NCBI GenBank assembly: GCA_937924405.1
Contig: CALDVW010000069.1
Span: 1-55,153 of the forward strand
Length of the DNA stretch: 55,153 bases
Source of the DNA: an uncultured Lysobacterales bacterium
GTDB taxonomy: Bacteria > Pseudomonadota > Gammaproteobacteria > Xanthomonadales > SZUA-36
Direction of reading: 5' to 3'
The notes under the pieces were generated by a model that saw only the letters and a program-made list of their open reading frames with translations, had not been told where the DNA came from and searched no databases. A program made the translations under genes and the position numbers. Below are positions 33,955-42,752 of the stretch, one piece after another. Within the stretch, counting starts at the first letter, position 1; every line of letters begins with the position of its first letter.

Positions 33955-34536
33955 ATGAGCGATGGAAACGGACAAGAGGCTGCCGGATATCTGGATCGTC
34001 AGATGCTGATCGCCATGCCCGGCATGGTGGATTCCAATTTCGCCGGTAGCGTTACGCTTCTCTGTCAGCACAATGAGGCTGGCGCCATCGGTATCACGAT
34101 CAACCGCATTTCCAGCTTCACGCTGGGTGAGCTGTTTTCCCAACTCAATATAGATTGCGGCAACGACACCATCCGAAAACTTCCAGTTTTGGAAGGCGGC
34201 CCGGTGGCACCGGACCGTGGCTTCGTTCTGCACAGCCCCCAGGACGGCTACGAGTCCACGATGGAGATCGGAGCTGAGATCATGGTGACCACATCGCGCG
34301 ACGTATTGTCTGATATCGCTACTGGTTCCGGACCGGAGAAATACGCAGTGGCGCTGGGCTACGCCGGCTGGGGCGAAGGCCAACTGGAAACTGAGATGCT
34401 CGCAAATGCCTGGCTCTCGGTCACGGCAGATACGGATATCGTATTTGACCTGCCGGTGTCCAACCGCTTCGACGAAGCACTGGGCCGGCTGGGAATCCGG
34501 CTGGATATGCTGCATTCGGAAGCAGGGCATGCCTGA
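33955..34536 (+). CDS. yqgE: YqgE/AlgH family protein
   Basis: A 193-residue protein of a conserved family of uncertain function. The start is the ATG at 33955. The sequence YLDRQMLIAMPGMVDSNFAGSVTLLCQHN near the start and GAIGITINRIS after it are the family hallmarks. VLEGGPVAPDRGFVLH follows. It overlaps ruvX by 8 bases. The order yqgE-ruvX-pyrB is widely conserved in Gammaproteobacteria, which supports coregulation of these genes. The Pseudomonas name algH refers to an effect on alginate regulation, which is not established for other members. Confidence 0.93.
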   Translation: MSDGNGQEAAGYLDRQMLIAMPGMVDSNFAGSVTLLCQHNEAGAIGITINRISSFTLGELFSQLNIDCGNDTIRKLPVLEGGPVAPDRGFVLHSPQDGYESTMEIGAEIMVTTSRDVLSDIATGSGPEKYAVALGYAGWGEGQLETEMLANAWLSVTADTDIVFDLPVSNRFDEALGRLGIRLDMLHSEAGHA

Positions 34537-34972
34537 ATCCGCGTCACCCGGCGGATATATTCTTGGTTTTGATTTTGGTCTGCGCCGCATCGGCATCGCC
34601 ATAGGCCAGACCACTACCCATACGGCCAACAGCCTTGAGACCGTCGCCCATGGCCGCGAGCCAGACTGGCCCTCAATCGATCGACTGGTCAAGGAATGGA
34701 AGCCGACGATTTGCCTGGTCGGCCTGCCACTGGGCCGCGACGGAGAAGAAACCGAAATGTCGAAAGCGGCAAGAAAGTTCGGTAGCACACTACAGAAGCG
34801 ATATTCACTCGAGGTGCACTACGCGGACGAACGGCTTAGCTCCCGCGCGGCGGAAAGCCGCTTTACCGAGCTGAGGGCAAGTGGCGATTTGAAAAGAAAG
34901 CATGCTTCGCGGCTGGATGCCATGGCAGCTCAGATTATCCTGGAAAACTGGTTACAATCCCTGCATGACTGA
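34529..34972 (+). CDS. ruvX: Holliday junction resolvase-like RuvX (YqgF)
   Basis: A 147-residue RNase H-fold nuclease implicated in 16S rRNA maturation and possibly junction resolution. The first motif ILGFDFGLRRIGIAIG carries the catalytic Asp. VGLPLGRDGEETE and YADERLSS provide further acidic residues, and the closing SRLDAMAAQIILENWL supplies the last Asp. The start ATG at 34529 overlaps yqgE by 8 bases, and the gene's end overlaps pyrB by 8 bases, so all three are translationally linked. Length is typical. Confidence 0.93.
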   Translation: MPESASPGGYILGFDFGLRRIGIAIGQTTTHTANSLETVAHGREPDWPSIDRLVKEWKPTICLVGLPLGRDGEETEMSKAARKFGSTLQKRYSLEVHYADERLSSRAAESRFTELRASGDLKRKHASRLDAMAAQIILENWLQSLHD

Positions 34973-35888
34973 CCGGCTGAATCATTTCACCGTGGTTGAC
35001 GACTGCAGCCGCAGTCAACTGGAGCAACTACTCGAACTGGCGCATGAAATTTCGCTGGATACCCGGGCTTTCGAGAACACCCGCACCGGCAGAATGCTGG
35101 TCAACCTGTTTTACGAAGCCAGTACACGCACACGTGTTTCCTTCGAAGCCGCAGCCAAACGGCTGGGCATGCATGTCATCAATATTTCAGCGACTGGCAG
35201 TTCGGTCGAGAAAGGTGAGTCACTGATCGATACGTTTTACACGATCCAGGCCATGGGGCCCGATTGCATTGTCGTCAGGCATCCGGAAGAAGGCAATGCC
35301 ACGAAACTCGCTGAATTGGCCGAACCCGGTGTGCATGTTATCAATGCGGGGGATGGAACTGCGGCACACCCCTCCCAGGCGCTGCTCGATGCCCTGACCC
35401 TGAAACAGAGTTTTTCTGACTTCAGTGATATCCGCCTGGTGATGGCTGGTGACATTCTTCACTCGCGTGTGGCCCGTTCAGCCATCAAAATGTTTCTAAC
35501 CCTCGGCATTGGCGAAATCCGCCTGGCCGGACCACCTGAATTCATGCCGGACGATGCCAGTAGCGAAGGCACTGCGGTTTACGCAGACCTCGATTCCGCA
35601 GTCAGAGACGCGAATGCCATCATGATGCTGCGGATACAGAAAGAACGAATTTCCGGCCTGGACATTCCCGACGCCGATCAATATCACCGTGAATGGGGGC
35701 TCAACGCGGAACGGCTGGGGTTGGCGGCTGGCGGCTGTCGCGTGCTTCACCCGGGCCCGATGAACCGTGGCGTGGAAATCGCTTCAGGAGTAGCGGATGG
35801 CTCACAGTCCCGAATCCGTAGACAGGTGCGCAATGGCCTTTACGCCCGAATGGCTCTGATATTGACCTTGACACGAGCTCAGGCCTGA
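34965..35888 (+). CDS. pyrB: aspartate carbamoyltransferase catalytic chain
   Basis: The first committed enzyme of pyrimidine synthesis, joining carbamoyl phosphate and aspartate. The protein is 307 residues from the ATG at 34965. FYEASTRTRVSFE binds carbamoyl phosphate, and SSVEKGESLIDT contains the 80s-loop Ser and Lys. VVRHPEEG, HPSQALLDALT and VLHPGPMNRGVEI complete the site. There is no pyrI regulatory chain next to it and no pyrC follows, unlike the Pseudomonas arrangement in which an inactive PyrC-like chain is adjacent. A DNA glycosylase gene begins 6 bp later. Confidence 0.96.
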   Translation: MTDRLNHFTVVDDCSRSQLEQLLELAHEISLDTRAFENTRTGRMLVNLFYEASTRTRVSFEAAAKRLGMHVINISATGSSVEKGESLIDTFYTIQAMGPDCIVVRHPEEGNATKLAELAEPGVHVINAGDGTAAHPSQALLDALTLKQSFSDFSDIRLVMAGDILHSRVARSAIKMFLTLGIGEIRLAGPPEFMPDDASSEGTAVYADLDSAVRDANAIMMLRIQKERISGLDIPDADQYHREWGLNAERLGLAAGGCRVLHPGPMNRGVEIASGVADGSQSRIRRQVRNGLYARMALILTLTRAQA

Positions 35889-35894
35889 TCACCA

Positions 35895-36407
35895 ATGGGG
35901 CATATCGAGGGCTTCCCGCCAATCAGCCGGGCTGACTCCAGAATCCTTATCCTGGGCAGCATGCCGAGCCGGGAATCGCTGGCGCAGCAGCAGTATTACG
36001 CACATCCCCGAAACGCTTTCTGGCCAATCATGTGTGGTTTTTTCGCTATCACGGCCCCGGACTACCCTTCGCGTACAGAGCAGGTGCTACGGCACGGCGT
36101 CGCCATCTGGGACGTTCTGAAGGCCTGCTTCAGGACCACCAGCCTGGACTCCGACATAGATGACCGGACCATCGTCACGAATGATTTCCCTCGATTTTTC
36201 TCCTGCCACCCGGGAATCTCCAGGGTTTATTTCAATGGCGCCAAGGCAGAGTCAGTGTATCTCAAACACGTGAAACCGAAGTTACCGACTGTTGCGACCC
36301 CGCCAGCCCTGTTCCGGTTGCCGTCAACCAGCCCGGCGCATGCGGGAATGAGCCTGGAGCAAAAAAAAGATGCCTGGCGTGTCATCCTGGATGAAGGGTT
36401 AGAATAA
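35895..36407 (+). CDS. DNA-deoxyinosine / uracil glycosylase, UDG family 6 type
   Basis: A 170-residue DNA repair enzyme of the uracil-DNA glycosylase superfamily. ILILGSMPSRESLAQQQYYAHPRNAFWPIM near the start is the family signature. It has GSMPS in place of the catalytic-water loop and the conserved Asn of PRNAFW. LPSTSPAHA near the end is the DNA-intercalation motif. This pattern fits the hypoxanthine-DNA glycosylase branch rather than Mug or Ung. It removes deaminated adenine. It sits 6 bp after pyrB and 4 bp before the LOG gene, so it may be cotranscribed with both. Confidence 0.82.
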   Translation: MGHIEGFPPISRADSRILILGSMPSRESLAQQQYYAHPRNAFWPIMCGFFAITAPDYPSRTEQVLRHGVAIWDVLKACFRTTSLDSDIDDRTIVTNDFPRFFSCHPGISRVYFNGAKAESVYLKHVKPKLPTVATPPALFRLPSTSPAHAGMSLEQKKDAWRVILDEGLE

Positions 36408-36411
36408 TCCG

Positions 36412-36993
36412 ATGAATCGCATTTGTGTCTATTGTGGATCCAACCCGGGTAGCCGTCCCGAGTACCGGCAGGCCGCCCGGATGCTGGGCCACGAAATGGC
36501 CGCGCGCGGCCTCGGCCTGGTGTACGGGGGCGCCAGTATTGGCGTAATGGGGGCAGTAGCTGATGCCGTGCTGGAAAAAGGCGGATCGGCCATTGGCGTG
36601 ATTCCGCACAGTCTGGCCACCAAGGAGGTAGCGCATAGCAAGCTGGATGACCTGATCGTGGTCGAATCGATGCACGAGCGCAAGGCGAAAATGGCGGAAT
36701 TGTCAGGCGGCTTCATTGCCCTTCCCGGAGGCTGGGGCACCATCGAGGAAATATTCGAGATGCTCACCTGGGCGCAACTCGGTTTCCACGAAAAGCCCTG
36801 TGGCCTGCTGAATGTCACGTCCTATTACGATCACCTTTTTACCTTCCTGGAGCACGCGATCGATCAACGCTTTGTAAAGGAAGAATACCGCCCCATGATC
36901 ATAATGGATGAAGACCCTGCCGCACTGCTCGACCGTTTTGATGGCTACCGGGCGCCGAAAGTCAAAAAATGGATCGGGCCGGAGGAGACATGA
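36412..36993 (+). CDS. LOG family protein (TIGR00730 type)
   Basis: A 193-residue Rossmann-like protein of the LOG family, whose members release free cytokinin bases by hydrolysing the ribose 5-phosphate from nucleotides. VYCGSNPGSRPEY is near the start. LVYGGASIGVMGAVAD, ESMHERKAKM and ALPGGWGTIEEIFEMLTWAQLG hold the phosphate-binding PGGxGTxxE motif and the catalytic Arg-Glu pair. In bacteria it may act as a nucleotide 5'-monophosphate phosphoribohydrolase (PpnP- or PpnN-like clean-up). It overlaps the following VOC gene as ATGA. The fold assignment is sure. The substrate is not. Confidence 0.88.
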   Translation: MNRICVYCGSNPGSRPEYRQAARMLGHEMAARGLGLVYGGASIGVMGAVADAVLEKGGSAIGVIPHSLATKEVAHSKLDDLIVVESMHERKAKMAELSGGFIALPGGWGTIEEIFEMLTWAQLGFHEKPCGLLNVTSYYDHLFTFLEHAIDQRFVKEEYRPMIIMDEDPAALLDRFDGYRAPKVKKWIGPEET

Positions 36994-37394
36994 TACGCGT
37001 CCTGATGATCGATCATATCGTCCTGCGTACAGCTCAAGTCGATGAAATGGTCCGATTCTATTCCAGGGTCCTCGGTTGCCATATCGAGCGCACCCTGCCG
37101 GCGGAAAAAGGGCTCACCCAGCTACGGGCTGGAGAATCCCTGATTGACATCGTAGCGGTCGACAGTGAACTCGGACGTGCCGGGGGTGCCGAGCCAACCC
37201 GGTCAGGCAACAATATGGATCATTTCTGCCTGCGCCTGGAAGCGACCAGCGAACAGGACCTGCGCACCTGGCTGGAACAACAGCAAGTGGAAAGCAGTCC
37301 ATTCGAAATCCGTTACGGCGCCGAGGGCTTCGGCCCATCCATTTACATCAGTGACCCGGACGGCAATACCGTCGAACTAAGAAGCACAAGCTGA
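36990..37394 (+). CDS. VOC family (glyoxalase/dioxygenase fold) protein
   Basis: A 134-residue metal-binding protein of the vicinal oxygen chelate superfamily. Two half-domains are visible, LMIDHIVLRTAQVDEMVRFYSRVLGC and MDHFCLRLEAT, with ligands His9, His in DHFCL and Glu in NTVELRS at the end. The start ATG overlaps the LOG stop (ATGA), and a second ATG at 37005 is also possible. Relatives include ring-cleavage enzymes, glyoxalases and fosfomycin resistance proteins. No substrate can be inferred here. Confidence 0.82.
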   Translation: MIRVLMIDHIVLRTAQVDEMVRFYSRVLGCHIERTLPAEKGLTQLRAGESLIDIVAVDSELGRAGGAEPTRSGNNMDHFCLRLEATSEQDLRTWLEQQQVESSPFEIRYGAEGFGPSIYISDPDGNTVELRSTS

Positions 37395-37441
37395 ACCACA
37401 TTCATCCAGACCGGTTGGCGCTGACTGATTGCCGTGGCGCG

Positions 37442-38308
37442 TCACTCCATGCCGAAACGGGTTTCGAAGCGCCAGGTTCGTGTGATATGCAGAATATCAA
37501 CACTATCGGAAATGTTGTCCGGCAAAGGTGAGTAAGGCGCTGCGAGTTGCACGATTCTGATCGCCGCGCGATCGATCTCCGGAACACCTGAACTCCGTTT
37601 CACGTCAATGCTTTCAACTGCGCCATTCTGCAATATGCCCACAGTAAGAATGAGGTCGCCGTGCAATTTCTTTTGTCTGAGTTCATTGGGGTAATTCATG
37701 TTGCCAACGCGCTCTACCTTGGACACCCAGGCGTTCATGTAACTCGCGAACTCATATTTCTTGGTGTTGGCGGAAATGAATTCACGCCTTGGCAAACTGG
37801 ATTTCCATTTACGCTGGCGGCTCAACTCGGGCTTCAGGCTGGCCATTTCCATGCTTTGGCGCATCAGTTGAGCAGCGTCCGGCTGTTCCGCTTCAGGCTC
37901 CTCGACAGAAGTCTGATAAAGCGTGTTTTCGTCCTGTGTATCGATTGCAATAATCTCCCGCGTCTCAGGCGCGGGTGCGGGGATTTGCTCAACGGCTTGT
38001 TGTGTATCCTGACCGGCCTCCGGCACCGGCAATTCTCCGCTTACGAGCTCCGAGGGCCGGCTTTTTTCCATGGTTTCACCACCACCGCGTTGCGTAGCCT
38101 GGGCCAGGTAGTCAGGATTTTCGGGCTCGCTTTCCGAGCGCCACTGGACAAGAACCACGTCCAGCGTATCCGCCAGTCGCGGTGGAGAATTCAGCGAAAT
38201 ACCGAAATTGATGCCGAAAAGCAATAGAACATGGAGGCTGGTGGCCAGCACCAGGAACATCATGAACCGGTCCTGTGTCCACGATCTGTAGTTATTCGAG
38301 TTCAGCAT
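37442..38308 (-). CDS. tonB: TonB-type energy transducer
   Basis: A 288-residue periplasm-spanning protein. A single N-terminal signal anchor (MMFLVLATSLHVLLLFGINFGISL) is followed by an acidic, proline-containing linker, and from about residue 200 by the TonB C-terminal domain (YMNAWVSKVERVGNMNYPNELRQ and GDLILTVGILQNG). It transmits proton-motive force to outer-membrane receptors or to another envelope partner. No ExbB, ExbD or receptor is adjacent. In Pseudomonas the equivalent gene next to gshB and pilG is tonB3, which has been linked to twitching motility. Conserved order suggests the same role here. It follows gshB by 15 bp. Confidence 0.85.
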   Translation of the reverse strand: MLNSNNYRSWTQDRFMMFLVLATSLHVLLLFGINFGISLNSPPRLADTLDVVLVQWRSESEPENPDYLAQATQRGGGETMEKSRPSELVSGELPVPEAGQDTQQAVEQIPAPAPETREIIAIDTQDENTLYQTSVEEPEAEQPDAAQLMRQSMEMASLKPELSRQRKWKSSLPRREFISANTKKYEFASYMNAWVSKVERVGNMNYPNELRQKKLHGDLILTVGILQNGAVESIDVKRSSGVPEIDRAAIRIVQLAAPYSPLPDNISDSVDILHITRTWRFETRFGME

Positions 38309-38323
38309 CCTGCCGTCTCCGTC

Positions 38324-39301
38324 TCAGAGTTTTCGCGTCGCTTCCAACGCGTCGAACAGTTGCGCGGCTATATTGAGGCCGAATTCAGAATCCAGCTCAC
38401 GAATACAGGTCGGGCTGGTCACATTGATTTCCGTCAACCAGTCACCGATAACGTCCAGGCCGGCAAATACAATCCCGCGCCGCTTCAATTCCGGCGCCAC
38501 CTGCCCGCAAATCCAGTTATCACGTTCGGTAAGGGGAACACCCTTGCCGGTTCCTCCCTTGGCCAGGTTACCCCGGAAATCTCCTTCGCCTGGAATGCGC
38601 GCCAGCGCATAGGGCACGGGTTGTCCGTCAACGACCAGAATGCGTTTGTCTCCCTCGGTGATTTCAGGAATGTAGCTTTGTACCATCACCAGGTCCCGGT
38701 CTGCCGACGTAATCGTTTCCAATATCACGTTCAGGTTCGGGTCATCCGGCCGGACCTGAAAGATTGATTCGCCTCCCATTCCATCCAGGGGCTTTACCAC
38801 CGATAAGCCGTGTTCGGCTATGAAGTCCTTGATTTCCAGGGAACTGCGCGTGATAAGCGCCGGAACGCAACACTGGGCGAAATGAGTGATAAAACATTTC
38901 TCATTGGCATCACGTAATGCCTGCGGCCGGTTCACAACCGTCACCCCTGCCTTTTCGGCCAGGTCCAGCACGTAAGTTGTGTAAACGTAATCCATGTCGA
39001 AAGGCGGATCTTTACGCATCAGGAGAATGTCCAGCGTCGACAGCTCAAGATTCCGGCTTGCGCCAAGGGTGAACCAGTCATTGGGGTCGTCCCGGACTGA
39101 AAGCGGATTCATGTGTCCCAGCGCTGTGCCGTTTCTCATGGTCAGGCCTGACGGTTCCATATACCAGAGTTCATGACCACGACGCTGCGCTTCCAGCAGC
39201 ATCGCGAAAGTTGAATCTTTGTAGGTCTTGATGCCGGATATCGGATCCATCACCACGCCGGTCTTCAATCCGGCTCCGGTTCTGTTTTTGGCGTCGATCA
39301 T
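38324..39301 (-). CDS. gshB: glutathione synthetase
   Basis: An ATP-grasp ligase that adds glycine to gamma-glutamylcysteine. From the ATG at 39301, with AGGA seven bases upstream, the protein is 325 residues. The frame is open ten codons further, but without a ribosome site. VVMDPISGIKTYKDSTFAMLLEAQRRGH, LLMRKDPPFDMDYVY, VVKPLDGMGGESIF, ILVVDGQPVPYALARIP and the Mg-site Asn in TEINVTSPT are all present. It is divergent from pilG across 318 bp and precedes tonB. The same neighbourhood occurs in Pseudomonas. Confidence 0.96.
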   Translation of the reverse strand: MIDAKNRTGAGLKTGVVMDPISGIKTYKDSTFAMLLEAQRRGHELWYMEPSGLTMRNGTALGHMNPLSVRDDPNDWFTLGASRNLELSTLDILLMRKDPPFDMDYVYTTYVLDLAEKAGVTVVNRPQALRDANEKCFITHFAQCCVPALITRSSLEIKDFIAEHGLSVVKPLDGMGGESIFQVRPDDPNLNVILETITSADRDLVMVQSYIPEITEGDKRILVVDGQPVPYALARIPGEGDFRGNLAKGGTGKGVPLTERDNWICGQVAPELKRRGIVFAGLDVIGDWLTEINVTSPTCIRELDSEFGLNIAAQLFDALEATRKL

Positions 39302-39619
39302 ATTTCCATCCTTGATTCCGACCGTCATCAATCAAATACAGGCCCTCAGCGACTGCATACTATCAGAGAGGCTGGCCACTGACTCCTGAGCAACCATTAT
39401 CGGTTTACCTGGATTGCTCCGCCAGCTTTCATACAATCATGACGACGAGTCTCATCTGCAATTTATATCTTAACTTTTTTTTATAAGCTGTTGTAACTGC
39501 TGGAATCTGTATGCGAAAGTGGTAGACTAAATCCTCTCAGCCTAATAATATTGACTGGGAAGTGTTCACGGCGGGCGCACGAAAGCACCCGTATCAGATG
39601 AGTAACCAGGGATGGATTT
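39302..39619. other. divergent gshB / pilG intergenic region, no confident promoter
   Basis: About 318 bp that must hold promoters for both gshB and the pil chemosensory operon. I see AT-rich runs (a T-tract near 39473-39481) but no pair of -35 and -10 boxes with good spacing, no hairpin terminator and no credible short gene. The pilG ribosome site AGGGA lies just before its ATG. Confidence 0.4.
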
Positions 39620-40036
39620 ATGACTGAAGAACACACGACAGGGAAAATGAACGGCACTGCTGCAGATTCCTCCTTACGCATTCTGGTCGTAGACGACAGC
39701 TCGACTATCAGACGCTCGGCCGAGTCCATGCTGACCACCGAAGGCTACGATGTAGTCACAGCCGAAAACGGTTTCGAGGCGCTGTCAATGGTGGCGCGGC
39801 ACAACCCGGACCTGATTTTCGTTGACATCATGATGCCAAGGCTGGATGGCTACCAAACCTGCGCAATTATAAAAAACAACGCACAGTATCGGTCCACACC
39901 CGTGGTGATGCTGACCAGCAAGGATGGCCTTTTTGACCAGGCCCGCGGACGCGTAGTCGGCTCTGACCTCTACCTCACCAAACCATTTACCAAAGAGGAA
40001 TTATTAGCAGCTGTGGCCCAGCATGCGGCCGCCTGA
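39620..40036 (+). CDS. pilG: type IV pilus response regulator PilG
   Basis: A 138-residue single receiver domain. ILVVDDSSTIRR provides Asp25-Asp26, FVDIMMPRLDGYQTCAIIKNN places the phospho-acceptor at Asp69, and YLTKPFTKEELL carries Lys121. The segment around Asp69 and the block KDGLFDQARGRVVGSDLYLTKPF match what I remember of Pseudomonas PilG. A 19-residue polar N-terminal extension precedes the domain. Phosphorylated by ChpA, it should promote pilus extension or cyclic-AMP signalling. In Pseudomonas a second receiver gene, pilH, follows directly. It is missing here. Confidence 0.92.
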   Translation: MTEEHTTGKMNGTAADSSLRILVVDDSSTIRRSAESMLTTEGYDVVTAENGFEALSMVARHNPDLIFVDIMMPRLDGYQTCAIIKNNAQYRSTPVVMLTSKDGLFDQARGRVVGSDLYLTKPFTKEELLAAVAQHAAA

Positions 40037-40084
40037 TAAAAATAATCCATCGAAGTTCCACAAACAGGGAAAGTGAAGGGACGG

Positions 40085-40633
40085 ATGAAACAGAGTGCTA
40101 AAAATGCCGCGTTCGCAAAACTTCTCGAATACGAGAAGCGCAGCGCGCGATTTGCACCCGACAAAAAGAGCGGCAGCGGCCCCTCCGAAGAATGGAGTGG
40201 CGTGACGTTCAGCGTCGGGGATTCCCGCATGGCTTGCAAAATAGACCGCATCAGCGAGATTCTTTCATGCCCGCAATCTACACCGGTGCCCGGAGCCAAG
40301 GATTGGATCGTCGGCCTGGCCAATGTCCGGGGTGAGTTGCTGACGGTTGTTGATCTGTCCTGGTTCCTGACGGGAGTTCGGTCTCCGCTGACTGCCCGTA
40401 GCCGCCTGCTGGCGACGACTCTGAACAAGGCGCCCATAGGATTGCTGATCGACGAAGTGTTTGGCCAACGGCATTTCCTGGACAGTGATGCCATTCCGGC
40501 AGAATTGCCCGAGGATTCACCCTTGCGGGGTGTCGTCAATATGCAACATGACATCGGCGCCGAGACCTGGCATGAGCTGAACCTTGATAATCTTTTCAAT
40601 TCAGCAGAATTTCTCAATGGCGCGGCAAACTAA
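40085..40633 (+). CDS. pilI: CheW-like adaptor PilI
   Basis: A 182-residue adaptor that should tether the PilJ receptor to the ChpA kinase. The CheW fold begins at [22 protein letters not shown] and continues with [22 protein letters not shown] and [16 protein letters not shown]. The ATG at 40085 has AAGGG five bases upstream; a GTG at 40073 is also open. The first 40 residues are charged and helical. The gene lies 48 bp after pilG and is followed by pilJ. Gene order matches the pil-chp system. Confidence 0.9.
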   Translation: MKQSAKNAAFAKLLEYEKRSARFAPDKKSGSGPSEEWSGVTFSVGDSRMACKIDRISEILSCPQSTPVPGAKDWIVGLANVRGELLTVVDLSWFLTGVRSPLTARSRLLATTLNKAPIGLLIDEVFGQRHFLDSDAIPAELPEDSPLRGVVNMQHDIGAETWHELNLDNLFNSAEFLNGAAN

Positions 40634-40700
40634 ATCAGGGAGGAAAAATCATTCGCGCCAGAAAGGATTCCTGCTGAGGCGCGAGAAGAGGCAACAGAAA

Positions 40701-42752
40701 ATGACTCCGACGAATTTCAAGCCTTCAACACAAAAATCCGGCCGCCTTTACGCGATGGTCGGTTTTCTGGTTATTTTGCTGGCCTTTGTTGCCGTCACGT
40801 TTTTCCTGATCACCAAAGAAAGCAGAAACGAGCAGATCTGGATTCGTCTTTCAACCGACCTCCAGGTGCATTCGCAACAATTGGCGAAATCGGCGGCCGA
40901 GGCCGTTGAGGGCCATTCCGCTTCTTTTGTTCAACTCGGAGATTCCAGGGGGACTATTGCTGATGCGGTCGATGCGCTAAAAAACGGCGATTCGACCCGC
41001 TCCCTGCCCCCGCTTCCAGGCGCAATGGCGCAGACGCTGACTGAACTGGATAAAACGTGGTCGCGAATGGATGCGAACGCAAGCAGCATTCTCGATCGTG
41101 AAGAACTGGTCCTGGATCTGGCAGCCTCCAGTAAATCGTTCATCCAGGTCATACCTGAAATACAGGAATTGACGGACCAGGCGGTGCGGGAACTGACCAG
41201 GGGTAACGCCCCGAGCCAACAGGTTTTTGTCTCGGGGCGGCAATTGGTCCTGTCAGACCGTATTCTGCGGCATCTGAAAGAGATGCTTCGCGGCGGAACC
41301 GGCTCAGTCGCGGCAGCGGATAATTTCACCAGGGAGATCGGTTATTTCGAACAGACCATGGATGCGCTGCTACTGGGAAGCAAAAGCGTAGGTGTCACGC
41401 AGGTTACCAACGAAACGGCACTGAAATCGCTGAACCAGGCCCGACTTCTGTACGACAACGCCCGGCCCCAACTCGGAATCATACTGAATTCCGCCGGCGA
41501 CATACTGTCCGTGAGAGGGGCCGCTGATGAAATTTATATTGACAGCCTGGACATGTTCGACCTTTCCCGTCGCGTGGCGGACGAGGTGCTTAACCGCTCG
41601 GGCAACCGGCTCTGGCCTTCCCTGTGGTCTGGCTCCCTGGCCCTGATCATCATCCTGGTTTCCATTGCGCTGATGGCGCGTTCCTTTCTGAGTGTCGAAA
41701 GAAAAAGAGCCATCGAGGCCGGCATGCAGAACCAGAAGAACCAACAGGCCATATTGCGCCTGCTGGATGAAATGAGCTCCCTGGCTGACGGCGACCTTAC
41801 GGTAAAAGCCACGGTCACCGATGACATGACCGGCGCCATCGCCGATGCAGTAAATTTTGCCGTTGAGCAGCTCCGTGAACTCGTTACCGGAATCAACATC
41901 ACAGCCCAGACCGTGTCCGAATCCGCGAGTGAAACGATGGAAACGACAGGAAACCTCGCGACAGCGTCGGTACATCAGGCGGAACAGGTGCGTGAGGCGA
42001 CCGACACGATCAACGAAATGGCCAGGTCTTTCGACGGCATGGCGAAGCGCTCCCGGGAATCGAGCGAAGTGGCACAGCGGTCCGTGGCCATTGCGCATAA
42101 TGGTTCAGAGATGGTGCAACAGACAATCCGGGGGATGGATACCATCCGGGATCAGATCCAGGAAACTTCAAAGCGGATCAAGCGGCTGGGCGAATCCTCC
42201 CAGGAAATCGGCGACATTGTCGAGCTGATCAATGGAATTGCCGAACAAACCAACATCCTCGCGCTCAACGCTGCTATCCAGTCAGCCTCGGCGGGCGGCG
42301 CGGGACGCGGCTTTGCGGTTGTCGCCGACGAGGTTCAGCGGCTGGCAGAGCGCGCGACGAATGCAACCCGGCGTATCGAAATGCTGGTTCAGAATATCCA
42401 GACCGATACATCCGAAGCCGTTGTTTCAATGGAATCGACCACATCGGAAGTTGTGTCCGGTGCTGAAAAAGCGGAAGACGCCGGGGAGGCACTGCAACAT
42501 ATCGAGTCCGTTTCAACGGATCTCTCAAGCCGGATCGAGGATATTTCGCAGGAAGCACAAACCCAATCTGAAACCGCAACGCAGGTTGCCGAGCAGATGA
42601 ACAGCATTCGGGATGTTTCCATTCAGACATCGGAGGGCAGCAAGCAGACGGCTCATTCCATGGGGCGCCTGGCCGATCTCGTGCATAAGTTGAGCGAATC
42701 GGTTGCCGACTTCAAGTTGCCGATCAGAAAAGGAAGCGGAAATGATGCTTGA
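40701..42752 (+). CDS. pilJ: methyl-accepting chemoreceptor PilJ
   Basis: An inner-membrane chemoreceptor of 683 residues, the same size as Pseudomonas PilJ. Transmembrane helix 1 is near residues 18-38 ([19 protein letters not shown]). A helical periplasmic sensor of about 270 residues follows, then helix 2 ([14 protein letters not shown]), a HAMP region and a long signalling coiled coil. The hairpin tip reads [38 protein letters not shown]. The ATG at 40701 has GAGG nine bases upstream. Its last 11 bases overlap chpA. No C-terminal CheR-docking pentapeptide is visible. Its ligand in Pseudomonas is pilin itself, which may apply here. Confidence 0.93.
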   Translation: MTPTNFKPSTQKSGRLYAMVGFLVILLAFVAVTFFLITKESRNEQIWIRLSTDLQVHSQQLAKSAAEAVEGHSASFVQLGDSRGTIADAVDALKNGDSTRSLPPLPGAMAQTLTELDKTWSRMDANASSILDREELVLDLAASSKSFIQVIPEIQELTDQAVRELTRGNAPSQQVFVSGRQLVLSDRILRHLKEMLRGGTGSVAAADNFTREIGYFEQTMDALLLGSKSVGVTQVTNETALKSLNQARLLYDNARPQLGIILNSAGDILSVRGAADEIYIDSLDMFDLSRRVADEVLNRSGNRLWPSLWSGSLALIIILVSIALMARSFLSVERKRAIEAGMQNQKNQQAILRLLDEMSSLADGDLTVKATVTDDMTGAIADAVNFAVEQLRELVTGINITAQTVSESASETMETTGNLATASVHQAEQVREATDTINEMARSFDGMAKRSRESSEVAQRSVAIAHNGSEMVQQTIRGMDTIRDQIQETSKRIKRLGESSQEIGDIVELINGIAEQTNILALNAAIQSASAGGAGRGFAVVADEVQRLAERATNATRRIEMLVQNIQTDTSEAVVSMESTTSEVVSGAEKAEDAGEALQHIESVSTDLSSRIEDISQEAQTQSETATQVAEQMNSIRDVSIQTSEGSKQTAHSMGRLADLVHKLSESVADFKLPIRKGSGNDA

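Noticed and set aside
42703-42741. Longer reading of chpA beginning at an ATG at 42703
   Set aside because: No ribosome site there, while the ATG at 42742 has AGGA at good spacing and fits the pilJ overlap.
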